10,240 nucleotides of DNA, taken from positions 1 through 10,240 of the forward strand of contig CACZQI010000049.1 in NCBI GenBank assembly GCA_902783345.1, given 5' to 3'. A program made the position numbers and the translations under genes. The DNA is from an uncultured Erysipelotrichaceae bacterium (GTDB lineage Bacteria > Bacillota_I > Bacilli_A > RF39 > UBA660). Below the pieces are notes generated by a model, which had not been told where the DNA came from, searched no databases, and was given only the letters and a program-made list of their open reading frames with translations. Of the stretch, positions 1 through 6,752 are shown piece after piece (the first letter of the stretch is position 1; every line of letters begins with the position of its first letter).

Positions 1-3
1 AAT

Positions 4-80
<77 letters not shown>

Positions 81-88
81 TTTGTTTT

Positions 89-164
89 GGCCCGTTGGTG
101 AAGCGGTTAACACATATGCCTTTCACGCATACATTCATGGGTTCAAATCCCGTACGGGTCACCA
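89..164 (+). tRNA. tRNA-Glu (anticodon TTC)
   Basis: The acceptor arm GGCCCGT (89-95) pairs with ACGGGTC (154-160), with one G-T pair, and is followed by A161 and an encoded CCA (162-164). The anticodon stem TATGC (115-119) pairs with GCATA (127-131), and the loop CTTTCAC gives TTC at 122-124. The T stem ATGGG (137-141) pairs with CCCGT (149-153). It is the last gene of the tRNA transcript, and a terminator hairpin follows 11 nt later. Confidence 0.97.
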
Positions 165-175
165 TTGAGAATATT

Positions 176-203
176 AAAAAAGAACTTATTAAAGTTCTTT
201 TTT
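176..203. terminator. Two-way intrinsic terminator between the tRNAs and queA
   Basis: A 12-bp perfect stem, AAAAAAGAACTT (176-187) with AAGTTCTTTTTT (192-203), encloses the loop ATTA. On the plus strand it is followed by further T residues and ends the tRNA transcript. Read on the minus strand the same stem ends in TTTTTTAAT and ends queA, whose stop codon begins at 203-205. Most pairs are A-T, so strength in either direction is uncertain, but position and symmetry fit convergent genes. Confidence 0.85.
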
Positions 204-1237
204 TATTTTATATTGCCAATATACATTGCATCGCCAAAACTAAAGAAACGATAACCATTTTTAATAGCGACTTTATAAGCATTTAAAATGTTTTCTTTAG
301 TTGAAAATGCTGATACTAACATAACTAAAGTGCTTTTAGGTAAATGAAAGTTAGTTATTATTCCATCAACGGCTTTAAATTTAAAACCAGGATAAATAAA
401 GATATTAGTTTCCCCATGGCAAGGAACAAACTTATTATTATCTTTTAAAATAGTTTCTAAAGTTCTAACACTAGTTGTACCTACTGCAATTATTTTACCC
501 CCATTTTCTTTTACTTCATTTAATTTATCAGCAGCTTTTTTAGTAATTAAATACTCTTCTGTATGCATAATGTGTTTAGTAACATCACTAACATTTACTG
601 GTCTAAAAGTTCCAAGACCTACATGAAGCGTAATATGAACAATATTAACACCCTTTTCTTCAATTTGTTTTAATAGTTCTTCTGTAAAATGTAATCCAGC
701 AGTAGGAGCAGCAGCAGAACCATAATTTTCAGCATAAACAGTTTGATAACGATCCTTATCTTCTAATTTTTCATGAATATATGGTGGAAGTGGCATAGAA
801 CCTAATTTGTCTAAAATTTCCATTAATATTCCATCATAGATAAGTTCAATTTTAGTAATGCCTTCTTCTTTAATTTCTAAAACTTTAGCCTTTAATAAAC
901 CTTCACCAAAAGTAACAATAGTACCCTCTTTTAATCTTTTTTGTGGTTTAGCAAGACACTCCCATACATCATTTTCTAGCTGTTTTAAAAGAAGAATTTC
1001 AATAACAGCATGAGTATCTTCTTTTTCCCCTATTAAACGCGCTGGTATAACTTTAGTATCATTAATAACTAAAGCATCACCTTTATTTAAATAATTAATT
1101 ATATTATAAAAACGTTCATGCTTTAAATTACCACTTAATCTATCCATTACTAATAATTTAGATTCAGCTCTATTTTTAAGAGGGGTTTGCGCAATTAATT
1201 CTTTAGGAAGTTCATAATCAAAATCATCGGTTTTCAT
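203..1237 (-). CDS. queA: S-adenosylmethionine:tRNA ribosyltransferase-isomerase (QueA)
   Basis: This cytoplasmic enzyme transfers and isomerises the ribosyl group of SAM onto preQ1 at position 34 of tRNAs with GUN anticodons, giving epoxyqueuosine. The 344-residue length is normal for the family. Recognisable stretches are [11 protein letters not shown] near the N-terminus (10-20), [14 protein letters not shown] (172-185), [10 protein letters not shown] (205-214), [10 protein letters not shown] (252-261) and [17 protein letters not shown] (295-311). The ATG at 1237 is preceded by GGTGAT, which matches the 5' part of the extended Shine-Dalgarno consensus. The gene has its own promoter and ends in the terminator shared with the tRNAs. 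In Bacillus queA directly follows ruvB and precedes tgt. Here it is cut off from ruvB by five genes, and no tgt follows. Confidence 0.97.
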   Translation of the reverse strand: MKTDDFDYELPKELIAQTPLKNRAESKLLVMDRLSGNLKHERFYNIINYLNKGDALVINDTKVIPARLIGEKEDTHAVIEILLLKQLENDVWECLAKPQKRLKEGTIVTFGEGLLKAKVLEIKEEGITKIELIYDGILMEILDKLGSMPLPPYIHEKLEDKDRYQTVYAENYGSAAAPTAGLHFTEELLKQIEEKGVNIVHITLHVGLGTFRPVNVSDVTKHIMHTEEYLITKKAADKLNEVKENGGKIIAVGTTSVRTLETILKDNNKFVPCHGETNIFIYPGFKFKAVDGIITNFHLPKSTLVMLVSAFSTKENILNAYKVAIKNGYRFFSFGDAMYIGNIK

Positions 1238-1255
1238 ATAAAATCACCACTAACG

Positions 1256-1264
1256 ATTATAACA
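1256..1264 (-). promoter_or_regulatory. Extended -10 promoter of queA
   Basis: On the minus strand the sequence reads TGTTATAAT, a perfect -10 hexamer with the TGn extension. The predicted start near 1249 lies directly in front of the Shine-Dalgarno GGTGAT (1243-1248), leaving a leader of about 12 nt. There is no good -35: at a 17-bp spacer the position is occupied by the T run of the preceding terminator. That is acceptable for an extended -10 promoter. Confidence 0.65.
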
Positions 1265-1277
1265 TTTATTTAAAAAG

Positions 1278-1296
1278 AAAAAAAGCCAATTGGCTT
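1278..1296 (-). terminator. Terminator after the 48-codon gene
   Basis: On the minus strand AAGCCAATTGGCTT (1283-1296) forms a 5-bp stem with an AATT loop, followed by a run of seven T residues (1278-1284, partly shared with the stem). It begins 16 nt after the stop codon of the small gene and lies just upstream of the queA promoter. Confidence 0.75.
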
Positions 1297-1312
1297 AATT
1301 TACAATATTGGA

Positions 1313-1459
1313 TTATTGGATGTCTAAACAGTTATATGTACTTACACTATTACTCCCTTCTTGGACTTTACTATTCGTAAATATTGCATAAGTAAATCCG
1401 CCAAAGGCTACTAACATAAATACTATTAAACCAGTTAGTACTATTATTTTCTTTTTCAT
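1313..1459 (-). CDS. 48-residue exported peptide with a SipW/TasA-type leader, possibly a gene remnant
   Basis: The ATG at 1459 opens a 48-codon frame ending in TAA (1313-1315). Residues 2-4 are Lys-Lys-Lys. A hydrophobic segment spans about 5-21, followed by GGFTYAIFTNS (20-30). A Gly-Gly-x-Tyr-Ala-x-Phe-Thr transition after a short helix is typical of exported proteins with the SipW-dependent (TasA/camelysin) signal type, and SNSVSTYNCLDIQ resembles the first strand of such mature domains. The reading frame then stops, where those proteins usually continue for 100 or more residues, and a terminator follows. This could be a genuine micropeptide or the N-terminal relic of a longer surface protein. 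The ribosome binding site is weak (AGGT, 10 nt before the start). Family assignment is from pattern memory, not a search. Confidence 0.6.
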   Translation of the reverse strand: MKKKIIVLTGLIVFMLVAFGGFTYAIFTNSKVQEGSNSVSTYNCLDIQ

Positions 1460-1461
1460 AC

Positions 1462-1491
1462 AAAAATGGACCTACTTTCTAAGTCCATTTT
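1462..1491 (-). terminator. Hairpin with T run, likely end of the ruv-thymidylate operon
   Basis: On the minus strand AAAATGGAC (1491-1483) pairs with GTCCATTTT (1471-1463) in a 9-bp stem around an 11-nt loop, followed by one more T. It is the only hairpin of this kind between the tmk stop (1566) and the small gene. The stem has only three G-C pairs and its T run is largely inside the stem, so termination may be partial. The upstream arm overlaps a possible -10 element, and the small gene's weak AGGT straddles the loop and downstream arm. Confidence 0.5.
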
Positions 1492-1495
1492 ATCA
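1487..1495 (-). promoter_or_regulatory. Possible extended -10 of the 48-codon gene
   Basis: On the minus strand TGATAAAAT matches the extended -10 TGn plus TATAAT with one mismatch. A start near 1480 would give a leader of about 21 nt beginning with AGAAAGTAGG. A perfect TTGACA lies at 1516-1521 but with a 23-bp spacer, which is too long for normal sigma-A use, so it is probably coincidental. Low confidence. Confidence 0.35.
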
Positions 1496-1565
1496 TTTAA
1501 TTACCCCCCCGCAAGTGTCAAATTTGCGTAAAGTTTACAACTTATAGACATCTGCCATAAAATGC

Positions 1566-2267
1566 TTATTTTATCATGTTAATTATTTTTGAATATAGTT
1601 CTGCATTAATATCTTCAATAGTTCTTATTTCATTATTATTTACACAATTAATTACATCATAATTATAAAGTTTAGCAAGTTCTAAGTATGATGCTTCTCC
1701 CCTTTTTAAATATTCTTCATTCTTTTCAGCTTCATCTGGTAGTTCAGCCCTATTTTGTTTTAAAACTCGTGCATATTCATAAGGTAAATATAACAAAATA
1801 GTTTTATCAGGTCTTGGAAGTTCATTAATATCATACTCAAGTTTATCTATTTTTTCATATATTTTAAGTCTTTCACTTTTATCTTCAATTAATCCACCAC
1901 GATGAGCCATATTACTTGTAACATATCTATCTACTATAACAATACTATTTTCTTCAAGCAATTTATTTAAAATAGGTAAATTATATCTACGATCTGCGAC
2001 ATATAAATCACAGGCTGCTAAAGGATCAATATTTCCACCACCTTCTTTAAAGAAGGAATGATTCATTTTTAGAAGTTCATTAGTCATTGCGGGTTTACCT
2101 AAAAGACATGCCCCAATTATTTTACCAGTGGGACTATCATAATTAGGAAAAGAAAATCTATCTACTTTAATACCATCACTTTTTAGTTTTTCTACTAATA
2201 AATTAGTTTGAGTTTCTTTACCAGAACAATCAGTTCCTTCAATAATAATTAACTTACCTTTAGACAT
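1566..2267 (-). CDS. tmk: Thymidylate (dTMP) kinase
   Basis: This enzyme phosphorylates dTMP to dTDP with ATP, the last committed step towards dTTP. The protein has 233 residues, slightly longer than the common form of about 210. A P-loop GTDCSGKET lies at 11-19, FPNYDSPTGK at 40-49, and the family DRY motif in VDRYVTSNMAHRGG at 112-125. A lid-like stretch with KQNRAELPDEAEKNEEYL follows at about 170-187. The residue after the P-loop lysine is Glu18, where most P-loop kinases have Ser or Thr. The ATG at 2267 is fixed by AAGGAGGT (2272-2279), which is encoded by the last two arginine codons and stop of folA. Only 2 nt separate the genes, so tmk is co-transcribed with thyA and folA. Confidence 0.92.
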   Translation of the reverse strand: MSKGKLIIIEGTDCSGKETQTNLLVEKLKSDGIKVDRFSFPNYDSPTGKIIGACLLGKPAMTNELLKMNHSFFKEGGGNIDPLAACDLYVADRRYNLPILNKLLEENSIVIVDRYVTSNMAHRGGLIEDKSERLKIYEKIDKLEYDINELPRPDKTILLYLPYEYARVLKQNRAELPDEAEKNEEYLKRGEASYLELAKLYNYDVINCVNNNEIRTIEDINAELYSKIINMIK

Positions 2268-2269
2268 AA

Positions 2270-2752
2270 TTACCTCCTTGTATAAATAACAAATTTATAT
2301 TCAAGATTGTTTTCATTAATAGTTTCAATTTCTTCTTTTTGATATAATTCTTTATTAAATTCTGGAAAAAATACGTCAGCCTTACTTTCAGCTTTAATTT
2401 CCGTTAAATATAATTTTTTAGCATATGGCAAAAATAGTTCATAAATTTTACCACCACCAATTATAAAGCATTCTTCTTTAGCATTTTTTACATAATCTAA
2501 AACTTCACTCTTATCATGTAAGATTAAAGCCCCGTCAACATTATACTTTAGATTATTTGTTAAAATAATAGATTTACGATTAGGTAAAAGATTTGGAAGT
2601 GATTCAAAACATTTACGCCCCATAATAATTGTTTTACCAGTTGTTACTTTTTTAAAATATTTTAAATCTGATGGTAAATGCCATATTAATTCATTATTAA
2701 GGCCAAGTTCATTGTTTTGACCAATGGCTGCAATTAAACTTAAATTATCCAT
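2270..2752 (-). CDS. folA: Dihydrofolate reductase
   Basis: It reduces dihydrofolate to tetrahydrofolate with NADPH, regenerating the cofactor that ThyA oxidises. At 160 residues it has the standard bacterial length. The N-terminal SLIAAIG (5-11), the active-site stretch IWHLPSDLKYFKK (23-35) with Trp24 and catalytic Asp29, MGRKCFESL (44-52) for NADPH binding, and FIIGGGKIYE (96-105) are all present. The ATG overlaps the thyA stop by one base (TAATG). No convincing Shine-Dalgarno lies in front of it, so it probably depends on ribosomes finishing thyA. Its own end carries the ribosome binding site of tmk. Confidence 0.96.
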   Translation of the reverse strand: MDNLSLIAAIGQNNELGLNNELIWHLPSDLKYFKKVTTGKTIIMGRKCFESLPNLLPNRKSIILTNNLKYNVDGALILHDKSEVLDYVKNAKEECFIIGGGKIYELFLPYAKKLYLTEIKAESKADVFFPEFNKELYQKEEIETINENNLEYKFVIYTRR

Positions 2753-3651
2753 TATTGCGCCAATGGGAATTTAATTGGGCCCATATGCTCATATCCCACA
2801 ACCTTTATATCTTTACAATCTTTTGAATTATCAAATTTAAAGAAATCATCTATTTCTGGATTAATCCATAAAGTTGGTGCTTTAATATCATCATTTTCAT
2901 CAAATCTTTTAATTTGTTCTTTAATGCCTTCAACTTGATTAGTATAAATATGCGCATCTTTAATACTCCAATCGATAGTACCTGGCTTAAGACCTGTAAC
3001 TTTAGCAATTAAAGATAAAAGTGTAGCATACTGAGTAACATTAAATGGAAGGCCTAGTGGAACATCACAACTTCTTTGGTGAACCCACATATTTAAATAA
3101 CCATCAGTTACATCCCATTCACTACTCCAAACGCATGAAGGAAGCACTGCGGTATCTAAATAATCATTTTGCCATAAAGAAATTACCATTCTTCTATCAG
3201 TTGGATTATTTTTAATTGTTTCAATTAAGTTTTCGGTTAGATGAAATTTATTAACTATATATCCATAAGCAGTACCAATAGTATGAGCGTATTTTTTATC
3301 AAACTTACGAACAATATCTTTTTTAACATATTTACCATTTTCTAAAACATTTTGATTAGCATGCCAAAGTCCATCATCATCTATTTCCCACTCATCCCAA
3401 ATATGCACGCCTCTTTCTTGAAGCCATCTTACATCATTACTTTGCTCTTGATAAATCCAAAGCATTTCTAAAATAGCTTGTCTAAAATAAAGCTGCTTTG
3501 TGGCAAGAACCGGAAATTCTTCCTTTAAATCAAAATGCAAATGATAAGAAGGTATTTTAATTGTATTAATGCCAGTTCTGTTTTCTACTTCAACACCTTC
3601 ATCTAATATTTTTTTACATAATTTAATATATTCTTTATCCCATTTAGTCAT
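2752..3651 (-). CDS. thyA: Thymidylate synthase (ThyA type)
   Basis: It methylates dUMP to dTMP using 5,10-methylene-THF, releasing dihydrofolate. The protein has 299 residues, longer than the 264 of E. coli. An extra stretch at about 90-120 lies in the small-domain position where length varies in this family. The phosphate-binding Arg25 (NRTG), Arg153-Arg154, nucleophile Cys173 in LPSC, QRSCD (192-196), GLPFN (200-204, Asn204) and the His234/Tyr236 pair in DAHIY are in place. The residue after the nucleophile is Val rather than the usual His, in CVWSSEWDV. The ATG at 3651 follows AGGTGG (3656-3661) by 4 nt. The gap to glyA is 8 nt and to folA minus 1 nt, so the three are tightly coupled. Confidence 0.96.
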   Translation of the reverse strand: MTKWDKEYIKLCKKILDEGVEVENRTGINTIKIPSYHLHFDLKEEFPVLATKQLYFRQAILEMLWIYQEQSNDVRWLQERGVHIWDEWEIDDDGLWHANQNVLENGKYVKKDIVRKFDKKYAHTIGTAYGYIVNKFHLTENLIETIKNNPTDRRMVISLWQNDYLDTAVLPSCVWSSEWDVTDGYLNMWVHQRSCDVPLGLPFNVTQYATLLSLIAKVTGLKPGTIDWSIKDAHIYTNQVEGIKEQIKRFDENDDIKAPTLWINPEIDDFFKFDNSKDCKDIKVVGYEHMGPIKFPLAQ

Positions 3652-3659
3652 AGCGCCAC

Positions 3660-4886
3660 CTATTTCTTATAAATTGGATGCGCTGAAGTTAGTTTTAAAA
3701 CATCTTCTTTAAGTTCTTTTAATGTTTCTTCATTATCACGATTTTTTAAAGCAGTCGCAATAATTTTACCAATTTTACGAAAATCAGTAGTATCTAGTCC
3801 TCTTGTTGTCATAGCAGCTGAACCTAGTCTTAATCCTGATGTTTTAAATGGACTTTCTGTTTCATTAGGAATCGTATTTTTATTAACAGTAATATTTATT
3901 TTATCTAATAGAGTTTCGGCTTCTTTACCAGTTATACCAAAAGCACTTTTAACATCTATTAATAATAAATGATTATCAGTTCCACCAGAAATTATTCTAA
4001 TGCCTTCTTCACTTAAACTTTCAGCAAGAGATTTAGCATTTTTAACTACATTATCAATATAATCTGCAAATCCTGGTTCTAAGGCTTCAGTAAAGCATTG
4101 CCCTTTAGCCGCAATAACATGCATTAAAGGACCACCTTGAATACCAGGGAATATAGCTTTATCTATTTTTTTAGCTATTTCTTCATTATTAGTTAATATT
4201 AATCCACCTCTTGGTCCACGTAATGTTTTATGAGTAGTTGTAGTAACAACATCAGCATAAGGAATTGGTGATGGATGAGCACCAGTTGCAACAAGTCCAG
4301 CAATATGAGCCATATCAACCATAAGATATGCTCCTACTTCATCAGCAATATCTTTAAATCTTTTAAAATCTATAATTCTAGAATATGCTGAAGCACCAGC
4401 AATTATCATTTTAGGTTTGTATTCTAATGCTAATTTACGTACTTCTTCATAATCTATCATTTCAGTTTTTTTATCAACTGTATAACTAACAATTTTATAA
4501 TCAGTACCACTAAAATTCATTGGATGTCCATGAGTTAAATGGCCACCATTTGATAAATCCATTCCCATAACTGTATCCCCTACGTTAAGTAAGGCTTTAT
4601 ATACAGCCATATTAGCACTTGATCCTGAATGTGGTTGAACATTTGCATATTTACATTTGAAAAGCTTGCATGCATAATCTATTGCTGTTTGCTCAATAAC
4701 ATCAATATATTCACAACCCCCATAATACTTTTTACCAGGATATCCTTCGGCATATTTATTAGTTAAAATACTCCCCTGAAGTTTTAAAATATCTTTTGAA
4801 ACATAATTCTCACTTGCAATAAGCTCAATATTATTTTCTTGTCTTTGGGCCTCATCTTTTAAGGCCTTTGCAATCTTTCTATTCAT
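3660..4886 (-). CDS. glyA: Serine hydroxymethyltransferase
   Basis: This PLP enzyme converts serine and tetrahydrofolate to glycine and 5,10-methylene-THF, the one-carbon donor of the thyA product next door. The 408-residue length is typical. [10 protein letters not shown] (21-30), [15 protein letters not shown] (43-57), [10 protein letters not shown] (83-92), DMAHIAGL (191-198) and [14 protein letters not shown] (215-228) are classic, and Lys220 is the Schiff-base lysine. I start at the ATG at 4886, preceded by AAGGAGGA (4894-4901) at 7 nt. The frame stays open 17 codons further, but that part lies inside ruvB and adds a non-homologous tail. The start overlaps the ruvB stop by 8 nt. In Bacillus glyA is not in the ruv operon. 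Confidence 0.97.
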   Translation of the reverse strand: MNRKIAKALKDEAQRQENNIELIASENYVSKDILKLQGSILTNKYAEGYPGKKYYGGCEYIDVIEQTAIDYACKLFKCKYANVQPHSGSSANMAVYKALLNVGDTVMGMDLSNGGHLTHGHPMNFSGTDYKIVSYTVDKKTEMIDYEEVRKLALEYKPKMIIAGASAYSRIIDFKRFKDIADEVGAYLMVDMAHIAGLVATGAHPSPIPYADVVTTTTHKTLRGPRGGLILTNNEEIAKKIDKAIFPGIQGGPLMHVIAAKGQCFTEALEPGFADYIDNVVKNAKSLAESLSEEGIRIISGGTDNHLLLIDVKSAFGITGKEAETLLDKINITVNKNTIPNETESPFKTSGLRLGSAAMTTRGLDTTDFRKIGKIIATALKNRDNEETLKELKEDVLKLTSAHPIYKK

Positions 4887-5889
4887 CAAACAATCCTCCT
4901 TCTTTTTTGATATGTGAATAACTTTTATCAGTTGCAATTCTTCCTCTTTGAGTTCTTTTAATAAAACCTTCTTGCATTAAGTATGGCTCAACAACATCTT
5001 CTAAGGTCGAGACTTCTTCGCCAATCGAGGACGCTATTGTTTCAACTCCTACTGGTCCCCCATTAAATTTATTTATTAAACTTTCTAAATACTCAATATC
5101 TACTTGGTCTAAACCATATTTATCTACTCTTAATCTTTCAAGTGATTTTAAAGTTGTCTCTTTCGTAATTTCTGCTTCACCAGCTACTTGAGCAAAGTCT
5201 CTAACTCTTTTAAATAAACGGTTTGCTATTCTCGGAGTTTTTCTGGAACGATTAGCAAGTTCTAAGGCTGCTTCGTCAGTAATTGGCATATCTAATACTC
5301 TACTTGTTCTTTTAACTATATCTTTAAGTTCATCAATTGAATAATAATTAAGTTTTGATACTATTCCAAATCTATCACGAAGTGGGGCCGATATATCTCC
5401 CGCTCTAGTTGTAGCGCCCACTAAGGTAAATGGTGGAAGCTCAATTTTAATACTTCTAGATGAGCCTTCTTGCCCAACTACAATATCAAGTTCAAAGTCT
5501 TCCATAGCTGGATAAAGTATTTCTTCAATAAATTTAGGAATACGATGAATTTCATCAATAAATAAAACATCCCCTGGTTCTAGTGTGGAAAGTACGGCCG
5601 CTAAATCCCCACTTTTTTCTAGTGCTGGTCCAGTTGTAGTTTTAATATTCGTCCCAAGTTCATTAGCAATAATATGCGCAAGCGTTGTTTTACCAAGACC
5701 TGGAGGCCCATATAAAAGGACATGATCAAGTGATTCTCCTCTTATTTTAGCGGCTTCAACAAAAACTCTAATATTTTCTTTTACTTCATCTTGACCAATA
5801 TACTCATCTAATTTTTGGGGCCTAATATTATCATCTATTGTATCTACTTCTAATTTTTCTCCAGATATTATTCTTTCTTTGTTTTCCAT
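4879..5889 (-). CDS. ruvB: Holliday junction branch migration helicase RuvB
   Basis: This hexameric AAA+ motor is loaded by RuvA and drives branch migration at Holliday junctions. At 336 residues it has normal length. Walker [10 protein letters not shown] is at 61-69, Walker B LFIDEIHR at 109-116, sensor 1 GATTRAG at about 158-164 and the arginine-finger region RDRFG at 171-175. A C-terminal winged helix contains [17 protein letters not shown]. The ATG at 5889 follows TGGAGGT (5894-5900) by 4 nt; an upstream TTG at 5901 lies in the spacer and has no ribosome binding site. The gene lies 15 nt after dinD and overlaps glyA by 8 nt, and its final Glu-Gly-Gly codons supply the glyA ribosome binding site. 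It is separated from ruvA by dinD, which is unusual. Confidence 0.98.
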   Translation of the reverse strand: MENKERIISGEKLEVDTIDDNIRPQKLDEYIGQDEVKENIRVFVEAAKIRGESLDHVLLYGPPGLGKTTLAHIIANELGTNIKTTTGPALEKSGDLAAVLSTLEPGDVLFIDEIHRIPKFIEEILYPAMEDFELDIVVGQEGSSRSIKIELPPFTLVGATTRAGDISAPLRDRFGIVSKLNYYSIDELKDIVKRTSRVLDMPITDEAALELANRSRKTPRIANRLFKRVRDFAQVAGEAEITKETTLKSLERLRVDKYGLDQVDIEYLESLINKFNGGPVGVETIASSIGEEVSTLEDVVEPYLMQEGFIKRTQRGRIATDKSYSHIKKEGGLFDE

Positions 5890-5904
5890 AAGCACCTCCA
5901 ATAC

Positions 5905-6729
5905 TTACTTTATTAATGCTTTAGTTCTTTTCTCTTTTTCGAGTTCTTTTAAACTTTTATTTGGCGTCGGTAAATTCTCTGGCATTGTTCCACCTAATTC
6001 TTTGATTGTTTCTCTAATTTTACTACCTACTTTATAATGCGTTTTATTAGCATTTTTCTCGCCCTTAATATTATCTCTTTTAAGTTTTTGCTCTGTTTGA
6101 GATATTCTAAATAAATTAATAATTAATTCATCGCTTCCCATATTATCTAATATGTCTTCTCTATACCTTAACCCTTTTCTTTTAGCAATATCATCTGCTG
6201 TTTCTCCATTGTATAAACCTTTATAACCAGCATTATGAAATTTATCAAAATTTTTAACACCTGCTTTTTTAGCAGTTTGATTTAATGAATAGTTCCCTTT
6301 TTTAGTTAAATTTCTTTGATAAAATCTTTTTTCATCTTCGGTTAAAAGACTATACTCTTTTTCACTTAATTCTTGTTTTCTAGTTTGAATGGCAAAATAT
6401 GTTTGACCTAAAGCAATAATTGGTTTTGAAGAATCAGCATTTTGCACTATTAAGTAACATGCATAACGAGTAAGTTTATAATCTCTAAGCTTTCTTTTAG
6501 CATTTGACCCTATTTTTACCATTACGTCCACTTCGGCGAAATGGTCTTCAATTGGCTGATTGCTGTTTTCACATGATACCATAGCTTTTTTTATTACTGG
6601 CAAAAATTTTCTAAATTCTCCATATTCTAGAATTTTGCATAGTTCCCTAGCATACCAAAATTCACCAAATTCATCCTCATGTTTAATATTTTCAAAAATC
6701 GTTTCATTATATATTTCTATATTTTTCAC
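5905..6729 (-). CDS. dinD: DNA-damage-inducible protein DinD
   Basis: The 274-residue protein matches E. coli DinD in length and in long stretches I recognise: FGEFWYARELCKILEYGEF (21-39), DHFAEVDVMVKIGSNAKR (62-79), RYACYLIVQNAD (88-99), GQTYFAIQTRKQEL (108-121), HNAGYKGLYNGE (165-176) and ETIKELGGTMPENLPTP (240-256). The N-terminal third is Bro-N-like, a fold common in phage anti-repressors. E. coli DinD is SOS-induced and has been reported to counter RecA filament function; I know of no proven role in Gram-positives. Translation starts at GTG (6729), 9 nt after AGGGAGGT (6739-6746). It sits in frame order between ruvA (23 nt gap) and ruvB (15 nt gap), so it must be made with the branch-migration complex. 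No membrane segment or catalytic motif is evident. Confidence 0.95.
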   Translation of the reverse strand: MKNIEIYNETIFENIKHEDEFGEFWYARELCKILEYGEFRKFLPVIKKAMVSCENSNQPIEDHFAEVDVMVKIGSNAKRKLRDYKLTRYACYLIVQNADSSKPIIALGQTYFAIQTRKQELSEKEYSLLTEDEKRFYQRNLTKKGNYSLNQTAKKAGVKNFDKFHNAGYKGLYNGETADDIAKRKGLRYREDILDNMGSDELIINLFRISQTEQKLKRDNIKGEKNANKTHYKVGSKIRETIKELGGTMPENLPTPNKSLKELEKEKRTKALIK

Positions 6730-6752
6730 TTTACCAAAACCTCCCTAATTAT

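Noticed and set aside
95..286. Plus-strand 63-codon open frame
   Set aside because: It lies across tRNA-Glu, the terminator and the 3' end of queA on the other strand; no ribosome binding site and no protein-like composition.
1487..1521. Perfect TTGACA with TAAAAT as a standard sigma-A promoter
   Set aside because: The spacer is 23 bp, far beyond the usual 16-18; only the extended -10 on its own remains plausible.
1501..1556. Possible insertion-sequence end or attachment site around the C7 run
   Set aside because: No matching inverted or direct repeat partner is visible in the window and there is no transposase or integrase gene.
4887..4937. Seventeen-codon N-terminal extension of glyA
   Set aside because: It overlaps ruvB coding sequence, lacks a ribosome binding site, and family members start at the equivalent of the ATG at 4886.
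6560..6748. Plus-strand 62-codon open frame
   Set aside because: Antisense shadow of the well-supported dinD gene.
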